Assembly: GCA_017306865.1 (NCBI GenBank)
Contig: JAFKHH010000015.1
Location: 1 to 64,000, forward strand
Direction of reading: 5' to 3'
From: Filimonas sp.
GTDB lineage: Bacteria; Bacteroidota; Bacteroidia; Chitinophagales; Chitinophagaceae
Length of the DNA stretch: 64,000 nucleotides
Shown: one piece after another, positions 33,752-42,416 of the stretch
Layout of the letters: the number at the start of each line of letters is the position of its first letter
How positions within the stretch are numbered: position 1 is the stretch's first letter
The notes under the pieces: model-generated
What the model was told of the DNA's origin: nothing
The model's input: only the letters and a program-made list of their open reading frames with translations
Database searches by the model: none
Made by a program: the position numbers and the translations under genes

Positions 33752-36361
33752 ATGGGCGTTTACATAACGGATCTTGAGCATGCAGGCCAGGCAATGCTGG
33801 GATTAGCAGGAGGGAAAGCGGCCAATCTTGGAGAGTTGTGCCGCATAAACGGAGTGTCTGTGCCCAAAGGTTTTTGTGTTACAACAAAGGCGTATAAAGA
33901 AACTATCCGGCAGCATCCTGCTTTAGAATTGCTCATAGCGCAGCTAAATCATTTGAGTGCAGACGATAGAGAAGGAATTGGTGAAGTTTCTGAAAAAATA
34001 CGCTCCGCTATTATCCGTATCCCTGTTCCGGCGCCAATAGTAAATGAGGTGTTGGCCTGTCTCACCACATCAGGCGTACATGATGCTTATGCCGTGCGAT
34101 CCAGTGCTACTGCGGAAGATCTGCCGACGGCGTCCTTTGCCGGGCAGCAGGATACTTATCTTAATGTAACCGGCGGGGATGCTATTCTGCAACATATTAG
34201 TAAATGCTGGGCTTCCTTATTTACAGAGCGGGCGGTTGCTTATCGCATACAAAACGGTTTTGATCATAGACAAGTGACCTTAGCTGTAATTATTCAAAAA
34301 ATGATTTTCCCGGAGGCGGCAGGAGTTTTGTTCACGGCAAACCCCATTAGTGGCAATAGAAAAGAGTTGTCGATAGATGCAAGCTTTGGGTTGGGCGAAG
34401 CCCTGGTAGCGGGCTTGGTAAATGCAGATAATTACACAGTGCGCGGCGGAAGAATTACGAGCAAGAAAGTAGCAACAAAGAAGCTGGCTATATATGCTGT
34501 AGCTGACGGTGGCACAAAAAAACAGGATGTAGCTTCTTCATTGCAAGACAAGCAGGCGTTAACTGATGTGCAGATCTTACAGCTTGAACAACTCGGCAGA
34601 AAGATTGAACAACACTTCGGCACACCGCAGGATATAGAGTGGTGCCTGGCCGGGGATGTCTTTTATATTGTGCAGAGCAGGCCTATTACTACTTTGTATC
34701 CCATTCCGCCGGAAAATGACAACGGTAATCATGTATATATATCTGTGGGGCATCAGCAGATGATGACAGACGCTATGCGACCATTGGGAATTGCTGTATG
34801 GCAAATGACCACGCCGCGTCCCATGTCAGTAGCTGGCGGAAGGTTGTTTGTAGATGTAGCGAAGGAACTGGCCTTGCCCGGCACGCGTAATATGATCGTG
34901 AACGTGCTGGGAAAATCGGACCCGTTGATAAAAGAGGCATTGACAACTATTATAGAGCGCGATGATTTTATTCAACTGGCGCCGGATGAAAATGAGGATG
35001 CTGCTAACAAAAATAAAAGTGTGCCGCAGCGGAACTTTCAAACACTCGCAGACTTTGATCCGGTTATCGTTACAGAACTGATCCGCCGGAGCGAAACACA
35101 TATACAAGAACTAAAGCATACTATCCGGGAAAAGAACGGGATTGCGGTAATGGATTGTATAGAGGAGGATATAGCTCAACTGAAGCAGAATACTGCGCAG
35201 TCGCAAAGTTTTGCCGTCATCATGTCCGGTATGAATGCAGCTACGTGGATCAATGAAAAAATGAATGAGTGGCTGGGCGAAACAAATGTCGCCGATACCT
35301 TATCCCAATCGGTAGTCAACAACATTACTTCAGAAATGGGGCTGGCGTTGATGGATGTGGCGGATGTGGTACGTCCGTTCCCTGAAGTAGTCGGCTACCT
35401 GAAACTGGCAACAGGAGAAAACCTTTTAGAAGGGTTGGCGCCATTGCACGGCGGCCGGCAGGCAAAGGAAGCTATTCTTGCGTTCCTGGATAAATATGGA
35501 ATGCGTTGTGCCGGGGAGATAGATATAACGAACGCCCGGTGGAGCGAGAAACCTGCTACACTTATCCCAATTATTCTTACTAACGTTCGGCAGTTTGAGC
35601 CGGGTGCTGGTAAGCGAAAGTTTGAGCAAGGGCTGAAAGAAGCCAGGGCAAAAGAGGAAGAATTGTTGACACGCTTAGAGCAACTGCCGGATGGCGCACA
35701 GAAAGTAGCGGAAACAAAACGAATGATCGGCCTGGTGCGTAACCTGAGCGGCTACCGTGAGTATCCTAAATATGCCATCATTAACCGTTACTATATTTAT
35801 AAGCAGGCGTTGCTGAAGGAAGCGGAGCGGTTGGTAGAGGCAGGTGTACTCCGGGCAAAGGAAGATATATACTATCTGTCATTTCACGAGTTGCGTAGTG
35901 TGATAGAAACGGGTAAGGTGGACTACGCTATTATTCATAAGCGTGAAGGAGCATATAATATATATAAGAAGTTAACCCCGCCACGCGTATTTACATCAGA
36001 AGGTGAGGTGATGACTGGAACTTATAAAAGGGAGAATATACCTGCAGGAGCCATTGTGGGGTTGCCGGTTTCTTCCGGTATTGTAGAAGGAAGGGCGCGT
36101 GTTATTTTAAATATGAGCGAAGCTGACCTGGACGAAGAGGATATATTAGTTACCACATTTACTGATCCTAGCTGGACACCTTTGTTTGTTTCTATAAAAG
36201 GACTGGTTACAGAAGTTGGCGGCTTAATGACGCATGGCGCCGTCATTGCACGCGAGTATGGTTTGCCTGCAGTAGTGGGAGTAGAACGTGCAACAAGATT
36301 AATAAAGGATGGACAACGGATCCGTGTGAACGGAAGGGATGGTTATATAGAAATATTATAA
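33752..36361 (+). CDS. rph: Rifampicin phosphotransferase
   Basis: The protein has 869 residues, close to the 867 of the Listeria enzyme, with an ATG start. The N-terminal ATP-binding domain (about 1-320) has GLAGGKAANLGELC, YAVRSSATAEDLPTASFAGQ and DIEWCLAGDVFYIVQSRPIT. A central rifamycin-binding domain follows. The C-terminal swivelling phospho-His domain has GGLMTHGAVIAREYGLPAVV with the catalytic His828. The enzyme moves the beta-phosphate of ATP to the ansa hydroxyl (C21) of rifamycins and so inactivates them. Overall agreement with known Rph along the length is strong, which sets it apart from plain PEP synthase. It forms an operon with the MarR gene. Confidence 0.92.
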   Translation: MGVYITDLEHAGQAMLGLAGGKAANLGELCRINGVSVPKGFCVTTKAYKETIRQHPALELLIAQLNHLSADDREGIGEVSEKIRSAIIRIPVPAPIVNEVLACLTTSGVHDAYAVRSSATAEDLPTASFAGQQDTYLNVTGGDAILQHISKCWASLFTERAVAYRIQNGFDHRQVTLAVIIQKMIFPEAAGVLFTANPISGNRKELSIDASFGLGEALVAGLVNADNYTVRGGRITSKKVATKKLAIYAVADGGTKKQDVASSLQDKQALTDVQILQLEQLGRKIEQHFGTPQDIEWCLAGDVFYIVQSRPITTLYPIPPENDNGNHVYISVGHQQMMTDAMRPLGIAVWQMTTPRPMSVAGGRLFVDVAKELALPGTRNMIVNVLGKSDPLIKEALTTIIERDDFIQLAPDENEDAANKNKSVPQRNFQTLADFDPVIVTELIRRSETHIQELKHTIREKNGIAVMDCIEEDIAQLKQNTAQSQSFAVIMSGMNAATWINEKMNEWLGETNVADTLSQSVVNNITSEMGLALMDVADVVRPFPEVVGYLKLATGENLLEGLAPLHGGRQAKEAILAFLDKYGMRCAGEIDITNARWSEKPATLIPIILTNVRQFEPGAGKRKFEQGLKEARAKEEELLTRLEQLPDGAQKVAETKRMIGLVRNLSGYREYPKYAIINRYYIYKQALLKEAERLVEAGVLRAKEDIYYLSFHELRSVIETGKVDYAIIHKREGAYNIYKKLTPPRVFTSEGEVMTGTYKRENIPAGAIVGLPVSSGIVEGRARVILNMSEADLDEEDILVTTFTDPSWTPLFVSIKGLVTEVGGLMTHGAVIAREYGLPAVVGVERATRLIKDGQRIRVNGRDGYIEIL

Positions 36362-37116
36362 TGTAAAAACTCAGATGAAGAAAAAGCAGATCGTGTACAG
36401 TAGGCAAAGACTTTTAAAATATATCACCTGTTTTTAATGCAAGCATAACGTAGGTATAGTTGTAACCATTCACAGTATCCCATTAATAATTTTCTTAAAG
36501 GGTTGACTTTTATCATCAGTAGCAGGAGGATAAAATCAACCCTTTGTTGTATCCTCAAAATAATCTCGGATGTATTCATCTTTTTCCGGCAACGATTGCG
36601 TGTAAAAAGTACAAATTCTATTCAGTGAAGCAGTCTTTTTCAGAAATGCGTAGCTTAAGTTGTTGAATATTAACGAGTTTTTTTAAAAGTGTAGAGGTTT
36701 TGGCGTACCATATAATTTGGAATAAGCACCTCTTTTGGCCCAATTTTGCATTTGTTTAACTAACTATCGGGCTTTATAAACTGCTTATGACTAGTTAGTA
36801 GCGTTTTCGATTCGCTACAGAAACCTGATGTACCCCACAGGAAAACTTGCCATTCTAAAAAGCACTTATCTGGCCTGCTTGCCAGGTTAAACACAATGAC
36901 CAAAACGCTGATTAGCATCTGCCATGCTGCGAAAAGTGCCAACACGTTTCTTTAATCAAAATTGGTAAACCTTTATTCGAATGCTTGTCCATTACAGAGT
37001 ATTACTTCGGGTGCATATCCGTGCACCATCATGAGTGTACACCTCTACACTAGTTTCACGATCGTATAAAAAGCGTACAGCTAAATCTATTTTTTTCATT
37101 TATCCACCAAAACTAT
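36362..37116. other. Gene-free stretch between rph and the sus operon
   Basis: Apart from the hairpin at 36497-36545 it holds no protein-like frame on either strand. It probably contains the sus operon promoter, but no clean TAnnTTTG box is seen. Confidence 0.5.
36497..36545 (+). terminator. Long hairpin downstream of rph
   Basis: AAAGGGTTGA-C-TTTTATC pairs with GATAAAATCAACCCTTT (17 pairs, one bulged C) over a 14-base loop. No long T-run follows, so termination strength is uncertain. It lies 135 bases after the rph stop. Confidence 0.5.
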
Positions 37117-40100
37117 ATGAGCATTATGAGCAAAAGACATCTTTTGTCCTGGCTTCTGCTGTTTTTCCTGGGAATAGCCATTCAACAGGAAGGTATAGCG
37201 CAAACAAGAAAGATTAGTGGCACCATCAAAGATGAAAAAGGTGCTCCTATTCCCGGGGCCTCGGTCGCTGCAGCCAAAGCGTCAGCAAATGCCACCATTG
37301 GAACATTGACTGATGTACAAGGTAACTTTTCACTCACTATTGATCCTTCCTTTAAAGCGATAACAGTAAACGCTGTAGGCTTTGCCTCACAGGAAGTGCC
37401 AATTGGCAAAAATTCAGTTTTCACACTTACGCTGCAACCTGATGCGGGCAACTTAACTGATATAGTTGTAGTAGCCTATGGGCAGCAAAAAAAGGCTTCA
37501 GTAACTGCCGCTATCAGTACCGTTTCCGGTAAGGAGATCTTACAGGCACCCGTAGCAAACCTCAGCAACAGCCTTGCAGGCCGTATGCCTGGTTTGATAG
37601 CAGTGCAAAGCACAGGTAAACCGGGTTCTGATGCATCGAACCTTTACATCAGGGGTGTTGGTACCTATACAGGTAATACAGCGCCATTGATCATGGTAGA
37701 TGGAATTGTAAGAGACTCTTACAACGACATCGATCCAAACGAGGTGGATAACATCAGCATTCTGAAAGACGCATCCGCTACAGCCGTGTTTGGTGTGCGT
37801 GGTGCAAATGGTGTGATCCTTATTACAACCAAGCGTGGTAAAGAAGGAACGCCTAAAGTAAGCGCTACTGTACAGTCAGCGGTTAACCAGTTTACAAGAA
37901 TGCCTAAGTATGTAAACTCTTATCAATATGCAACATTGCGCAATGAACAGGTATTTGAAACTTATTGGCAACAGCATGCAAACGATGCCGACGTTTTAGG
38001 ACAGGCAGATGGCTGGTCAAAATTTGTTTCTAAAAGAAATACAGGGTATGTTCCTCAGTTCAGCGCAGAAGATTTAAAATATTATCAAAATGCACATACG
38101 CCTAAACTGGCGGATGGTTCAGCAAACCCATATTACGATCCTTACTTCCACCCTGACCAGGACTGGCAGGCACAGATCTATAAAAAATCTGCACCGCAAA
38201 CACAGGCTAACGTAAATATTTCCGGCGGTACTAAAGGCATGAAATACTTCCTGTCAGCAGGGTATTTAACGCAAAGAGGTTTGTTCAAAACTGATTACAT
38301 GCCTTTCTCCAAAGAACTGGATTACAGGAAAGACAGGTATAACGTAAGAGGCAACTTCGATTTTGATGTTACAGACAATCTTAAAGTTGCGGTTGACATC
38401 GGAACACAGTTCGTGCAGATCTCAGGTATGAACAATGATGGTTATAACTATGAGAAGAACCTGATGTGGACAAACCCTATGGGTTCTCCGGGTTACATAG
38501 ACGGTAAGTTCGCTTTTATCTGGGGACAGACTGCGGAGCAGTTCAACCCATTGTATAGCCTTGCCTCACGTAACGGTTATAACTTATATAATAATAGTAC
38601 ACTTAACTCGGCTGTACGTGTAACACATAAGCTGGACTTCATTACAAAAGGGCTTTCTATTAATGCAAGAGCTTCTTATGACAGCTACTTCTCCAGCAAA
38701 GCAACAGGGCAGTCAACTCCTGTGTTTTGGGCAGTACGTCCTAACCCTAACGGAGATAAGTCAAATCCGATCTGGGTACAGATGAACAATGAGTCACCTT
38801 CTTCCAGGAACCAGAATGAGTATAATGCCAAATGGCGTACATGGTATGCAGAACTTGCATTAAACTATAACCGTACATTCGGCGACCACACTGTTACTGC
38901 GTTGGCAATGGCTAACCTCAGTAAGAAGTTTGATCCAACCCTTCCATACAATCTTCCGCATGCTTACGAAAGCCTTGTGGGCAGGGTTACATACGCATAC
39001 AGGGGAAAATACTTTGCAGAATATGACATGGGCTTCAACGGTTCTGAAAACTTTCCTCCAGGCAAACGCTTTGGTTTCTTCCCTGCATACTCTGTAGGCT
39101 GGATAGCCAGCAATGAAATTTTCTGGCCTAAGAACGATTACGTCACTTTCCTCAAAGTGAGAGGTTCACTTGGTAAAGTAGGTAACGACGTAGTAGGCGG
39201 TACACGTTATATGTACTTGCCAGACGTATGGGCATATAGTGGTGCTGTAATGTCCGGTTACTATTTCGGACAATATGGTTCTAACCGTAACAACGTACAG
39301 TCTGCTTATGAAAGCATTCTCGGTAACCCGAACGTTACATGGGAAACTGCGCAGAAAGCAAACGTTACTGTAGAAGCTAAATTCTGGAGAGATAAGATCA
39401 GCGTAGAATATAGCCACTTTACAGAACACAGGAAAGACATCCTTTCCGCAAGAGGCACTGTTCCGGGCATAGTAGCTGCAAACTTACCTCCGTACAATTT
39501 AGGTGAAGTGAAAAACTGGGGCGATGAATTGGAGATCACTTATAATGATAAGATCGGTAAGAAATTCAACTTCTGGGTAAAAGGCAATGCAGGAACGAAC
39601 AACAACCAGATCGTTTTCCGTGACGAGCCAATTGTGCCGGGACTGGAATACCAGGCTGTAACAGGCAGGCCGATCAACCAGAAATCTTACCTGCAGGCAA
39701 ATGGTTTATATACATCATGGTCTCAGTTGTATGAAGTAGATGGTTCAGGCAATCCTATCTTATCTAAACCTGTTTTAGCAAAAGATGGTAGCGGCAAACC
39801 TTATCAGAATGCTGCGGGCCAGCCGGTATATCAGAAAGATCTTTCTTTCGGTAACGTACCATTGCAACCTGGTGACGTATTGTTACAGGACATCAACTAT
39901 GATGGTGTTATTGATAGCAAAGACTACAAAAGATCAGGCTATACAAATATTCCAAGAGTTACATATGGTATCTCTTTAGGCTTTAGCTATAAAGGTTTTG
40001 ACTTCTCTGTGTTATTCCAGGGCGCAGCAGGTGTAGCGGCTGATCCGATGCCAAATACAAACCTGCACTTCAACGGTACTACAGAGGCATTGTTTGAAGT

Positions 40101-40425
40101 AGACTGGACACGCTTCACTCCAGAGCGTTATGCAGCCGGCGACAAGATCAGCTTCCCTATAGCTGCGTACAACCGCCAGGCATATCAGAATACATTCTTC
40201 AACCTGAATACTTCTTACATCCGTTTGAAGAACGTAGAAGTTGGTTACACGTTCCAACGTGGACTATTGGGCAAAGTGGGCTTGAACTCAGTTCGTGTGT
40301 ATGCTAACGGATTTAATTTATATACATGGAGCAAAAACAAGATCTGGGGCGACCCTGAGAACATGGGCTTCATGGGTTATCCGCTCACGCGTACTTATAA
40401 CGTAGGTGTTAATGTTGGATTTTAA
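37117..40425 (+). CDS. SusC/RagA TonB-linked outer-membrane protein
   Basis: The protein has 1102 residues; ATGs at 37117 and 37126 are both possible. A signal peptide (LLFFLGIAIQQEGIAQ) is followed by a carboxypeptidase-D-like domain (residues 30-110, GTIKDEKGAPIPGASVAAAK). A TonB-box-like DIVVVAYG and a plug follow (NLSNSLAGRMPGL, LYIRGVGTYTGNT, DASATAVFGVRGANGVILIT), then a 22-strand barrel. With SusD it imports oligosaccharides or peptides through the outer membrane using TonB energy. It is the first gene of a five-gene operon. The substrate is not evident. Confidence 0.95.
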   Translation: MSIMSKRHLLSWLLLFFLGIAIQQEGIAQTRKISGTIKDEKGAPIPGASVAAAKASANATIGTLTDVQGNFSLTIDPSFKAITVNAVGFASQEVPIGKNSVFTLTLQPDAGNLTDIVVVAYGQQKKASVTAAISTVSGKEILQAPVANLSNSLAGRMPGLIAVQSTGKPGSDASNLYIRGVGTYTGNTAPLIMVDGIVRDSYNDIDPNEVDNISILKDASATAVFGVRGANGVILITTKRGKEGTPKVSATVQSAVNQFTRMPKYVNSYQYATLRNEQVFETYWQQHANDADVLGQADGWSKFVSKRNTGYVPQFSAEDLKYYQNAHTPKLADGSANPYYDPYFHPDQDWQAQIYKKSAPQTQANVNISGGTKGMKYFLSAGYLTQRGLFKTDYMPFSKELDYRKDRYNVRGNFDFDVTDNLKVAVDIGTQFVQISGMNNDGYNYEKNLMWTNPMGSPGYIDGKFAFIWGQTAEQFNPLYSLASRNGYNLYNNSTLNSAVRVTHKLDFITKGLSINARASYDSYFSSKATGQSTPVFWAVRPNPNGDKSNPIWVQMNNESPSSRNQNEYNAKWRTWYAELALNYNRTFGDHTVTALAMANLSKKFDPTLPYNLPHAYESLVGRVTYAYRGKYFAEYDMGFNGSENFPPGKRFGFFPAYSVGWIASNEIFWPKNDYVTFLKVRGSLGKVGNDVVGGTRYMYLPDVWAYSGAVMSGYYFGQYGSNRNNVQSAYESILGNPNVTWETAQKANVTVEAKFWRDKISVEYSHFTEHRKDILSARGTVPGIVAANLPPYNLGEVKNWGDELEITYNDKIGKKFNFWVKGNAGTNNNQIVFRDEPIVPGLEYQAVTGRPINQKSYLQANGLYTSWSQLYEVDGSGNPILSKPVLAKDGSGKPYQNAAGQPVYQKDLSFGNVPLQPGDVLLQDINYDGVIDSKDYKRSGYTNIPRVTYGISLGFSYKGFDFSVLFQGAAGVAADPMPNTNLHFNGTTEALFEVDWTRFTPERYAAGDKISFPIAAYNRQAYQNTFFNLNTSYIRLKNVEVGYTFQRGLLGKVGLNSVRVYANGFNLYTWSKNKIWGDPENMGFMGYPLTRTYNVGVNVGF

Positions 40426-40451
40426 TTATTAAATCAACAAAACGAAAAAAG

Positions 40452-42383
40452 ATGAAAAGATTATATATACCTGTTATGCTTGTTGCCGGAATAGTTACGG
40501 CTGGCATAATGGCTGGTTGTACAAAAAATTTCCTTGAAAAGCCTAAAGGCGGTGCCGTAACAGTGGATACTATTTTCCATACACAAAAGCAGGCAAACTA
40601 TGCGGTAGCTGATATGTATGATTGGTGCGTACCTACTGGTTTTACCATGAACAACTCTGCTGATCCGCGTGAAGATGTACTGACAGACCAGGTGTACCTG
40701 TTACTGCCCGGTGCTGCATGGGTAGGCGGTAACCTGAACTACCAGTATTACGTAGCAGGTGGTATGGCGCCTACTTATAGTATAGACAGGGGACCGATAC
40801 AATCGCGCGGCAATACTGCTGCGGTAGCTTTTACAAACTGGTATAAAGCTATCAGGAAAGCAAATTCCGTATTGAAAAATATAGATAAAGTAGTAGATGC
40901 CGGCGCGGACTGGAAAGCTGATGTGAAAGGACAGGCACTGTTCTGCCGTGCTATGGCCCATTACAGCGCATTCCGTTTATATGGTGGTGTTCCGATGGTA
41001 TCTGAAGTACTGGAAGGTGATGGTAACATTGCCATCCCACGTTCATCTATTGCAACTACCGTAGATAGCATTGTTAGCTGGTGCGACAGAGCAGCTGCTT
41101 TGTTACCTGCTACCAGGCCAACAAATGACTATGGTAAAATAACAAGCCTTGCTGCACTCGCATTAAAAGCAAGAATATTGTTATACGCTGCAAGCCCGCT
41201 GTACAACACACCGGACAATATGAAATCTGCTATCGCAGGTGCACGTTTTGGTGGAGCAAAAGATTCCGTACTATGTTATCTTACTTACGATAAAGAACGC
41301 TGGAAAAGAGCTGCCGATGCGGCTAAAGCTGTAATAGATGCTGCACCAGCTTCAGGCGTTGTATTGTATAACACGAACAAACCAACTACCACTCCTAAAA
41401 CAGATAACTATGCTGGTTTGGGTGATTACGAAGCCGTTTTCAACAACGTTTTCGGTACTACAGGTTCTTATGGAAACCCTGAGATGATCCTTGTAAATAC
41501 GTACAACCAGAATGACCCTAACCGTGATGGCTGGGCTGACTGGGGCAGGTACAATTTCTCTAAAGTGCGTATGTATGACTGGGGTGCAAAAAACAATGTG
41601 CCGATCGAGTTCCTGCAGATGTATGAAAAAAGAGATGGTACTAAATGGACAGCAACGCCTTCAGGAAATGATTTCAAAACATACTTCGAAGGTTTAAACC
41701 TAGACCCACGCGCTTACCAGTGCCTTGCATGGGGTGGCGAATGGTTCAACAGCGCAAGCGGAAGAGCATACTTACCGTACTACAAAGCATCTACAGATGG
41801 CGCTTATGCTAAAGGCAAACTGGCTGACGACTCGAATGCTGGTGACAATACAGGTAGCGCAGTTGAGTGCGTGAAATTTGTGGCGCGTGTAGACAACAGC
41901 AATGATGGTCACTTCGCATGGCCTGTATTCCGCCTTGCTGAGTTCTATTTAAGTTACGCTGAGGCATTGAATGAATATTCAGGCCCTACAGGCGATGCAT
42001 TCCAATATTTAAATTATATCAGGCAGAGAGCAGGCATGCCGGACAAAACATCTGGTATGTTGCCAGACCAGGCAAGTTTCAGAACTGCTATTCAAAACGA
42101 ACGTTCTATAGAGTTGGCTTTTGAAGAACACAGGTACAACGATCTGCATCGCTGGTTAACTGCACATGTTGTTCTTAATAAATCCTTCACTGGTTTTACT
42201 GTAATCGCCTCTACAAATGGTGTTACGCCTAAACCAACCAATCCATTCCTGAACTGGAGTACTATTTCTTATGGTTCAAGATCATTCCCTATCAGGTATT
42301 ACTACGTACCATTCCCTTATACAGAAGTTAGTATGAGGTATTTAGGCGGTAAAGACTGGGATGGCCAAAACCCTGGCTGGTAA
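40452..42383 (+). CDS. SusD/RagB surface lipoprotein
   Basis: The protein has 643 residues and an ATG start. The lipoprotein signal ends in GIMAGC (Cys about 23). The SusD fold is clear: early KPKGGAVTVDTIFHTQKQAN, TPR-like helices in the middle (AALALKARILLYAASPLYN), and the C-terminal signature FRLAEFYLSYAEALNEY and ERSIELAFEEHRYNDLHRW. It lies 26 bases after SusC and forms the lid of that transporter. Confidence 0.95.
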   Translation: MKRLYIPVMLVAGIVTAGIMAGCTKNFLEKPKGGAVTVDTIFHTQKQANYAVADMYDWCVPTGFTMNNSADPREDVLTDQVYLLLPGAAWVGGNLNYQYYVAGGMAPTYSIDRGPIQSRGNTAAVAFTNWYKAIRKANSVLKNIDKVVDAGADWKADVKGQALFCRAMAHYSAFRLYGGVPMVSEVLEGDGNIAIPRSSIATTVDSIVSWCDRAAALLPATRPTNDYGKITSLAALALKARILLYAASPLYNTPDNMKSAIAGARFGGAKDSVLCYLTYDKERWKRAADAAKAVIDAAPASGVVLYNTNKPTTTPKTDNYAGLGDYEAVFNNVFGTTGSYGNPEMILVNTYNQNDPNRDGWADWGRYNFSKVRMYDWGAKNNVPIEFLQMYEKRDGTKWTATPSGNDFKTYFEGLNLDPRAYQCLAWGGEWFNSASGRAYLPYYKASTDGAYAKGKLADDSNAGDNTGSAVECVKFVARVDNSNDGHFAWPVFRLAEFYLSYAEALNEYSGPTGDAFQYLNYIRQRAGMPDKTSGMLPDQASFRTAIQNERSIELAFEEHRYNDLHRWLTAHVVLNKSFTGFTVIASTNGVTPKPTNPFLNWSTISYGSRSFPIRYYYVPFPYTEVSMRYLGGKDWDGQNPGW

Positions 42384-42416
42384 TAAAAAACTTGTTGAAC
42401 GTTTAACTTGAAAAAA

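Noticed and set aside
33752-36361. Plain phosphoenolpyruvate synthase
   Set aside because: The protein length and the middle domain agree with rifampicin phosphotransferase throughout, and the central part differs from PpsA, which also has another C-terminal barrel.
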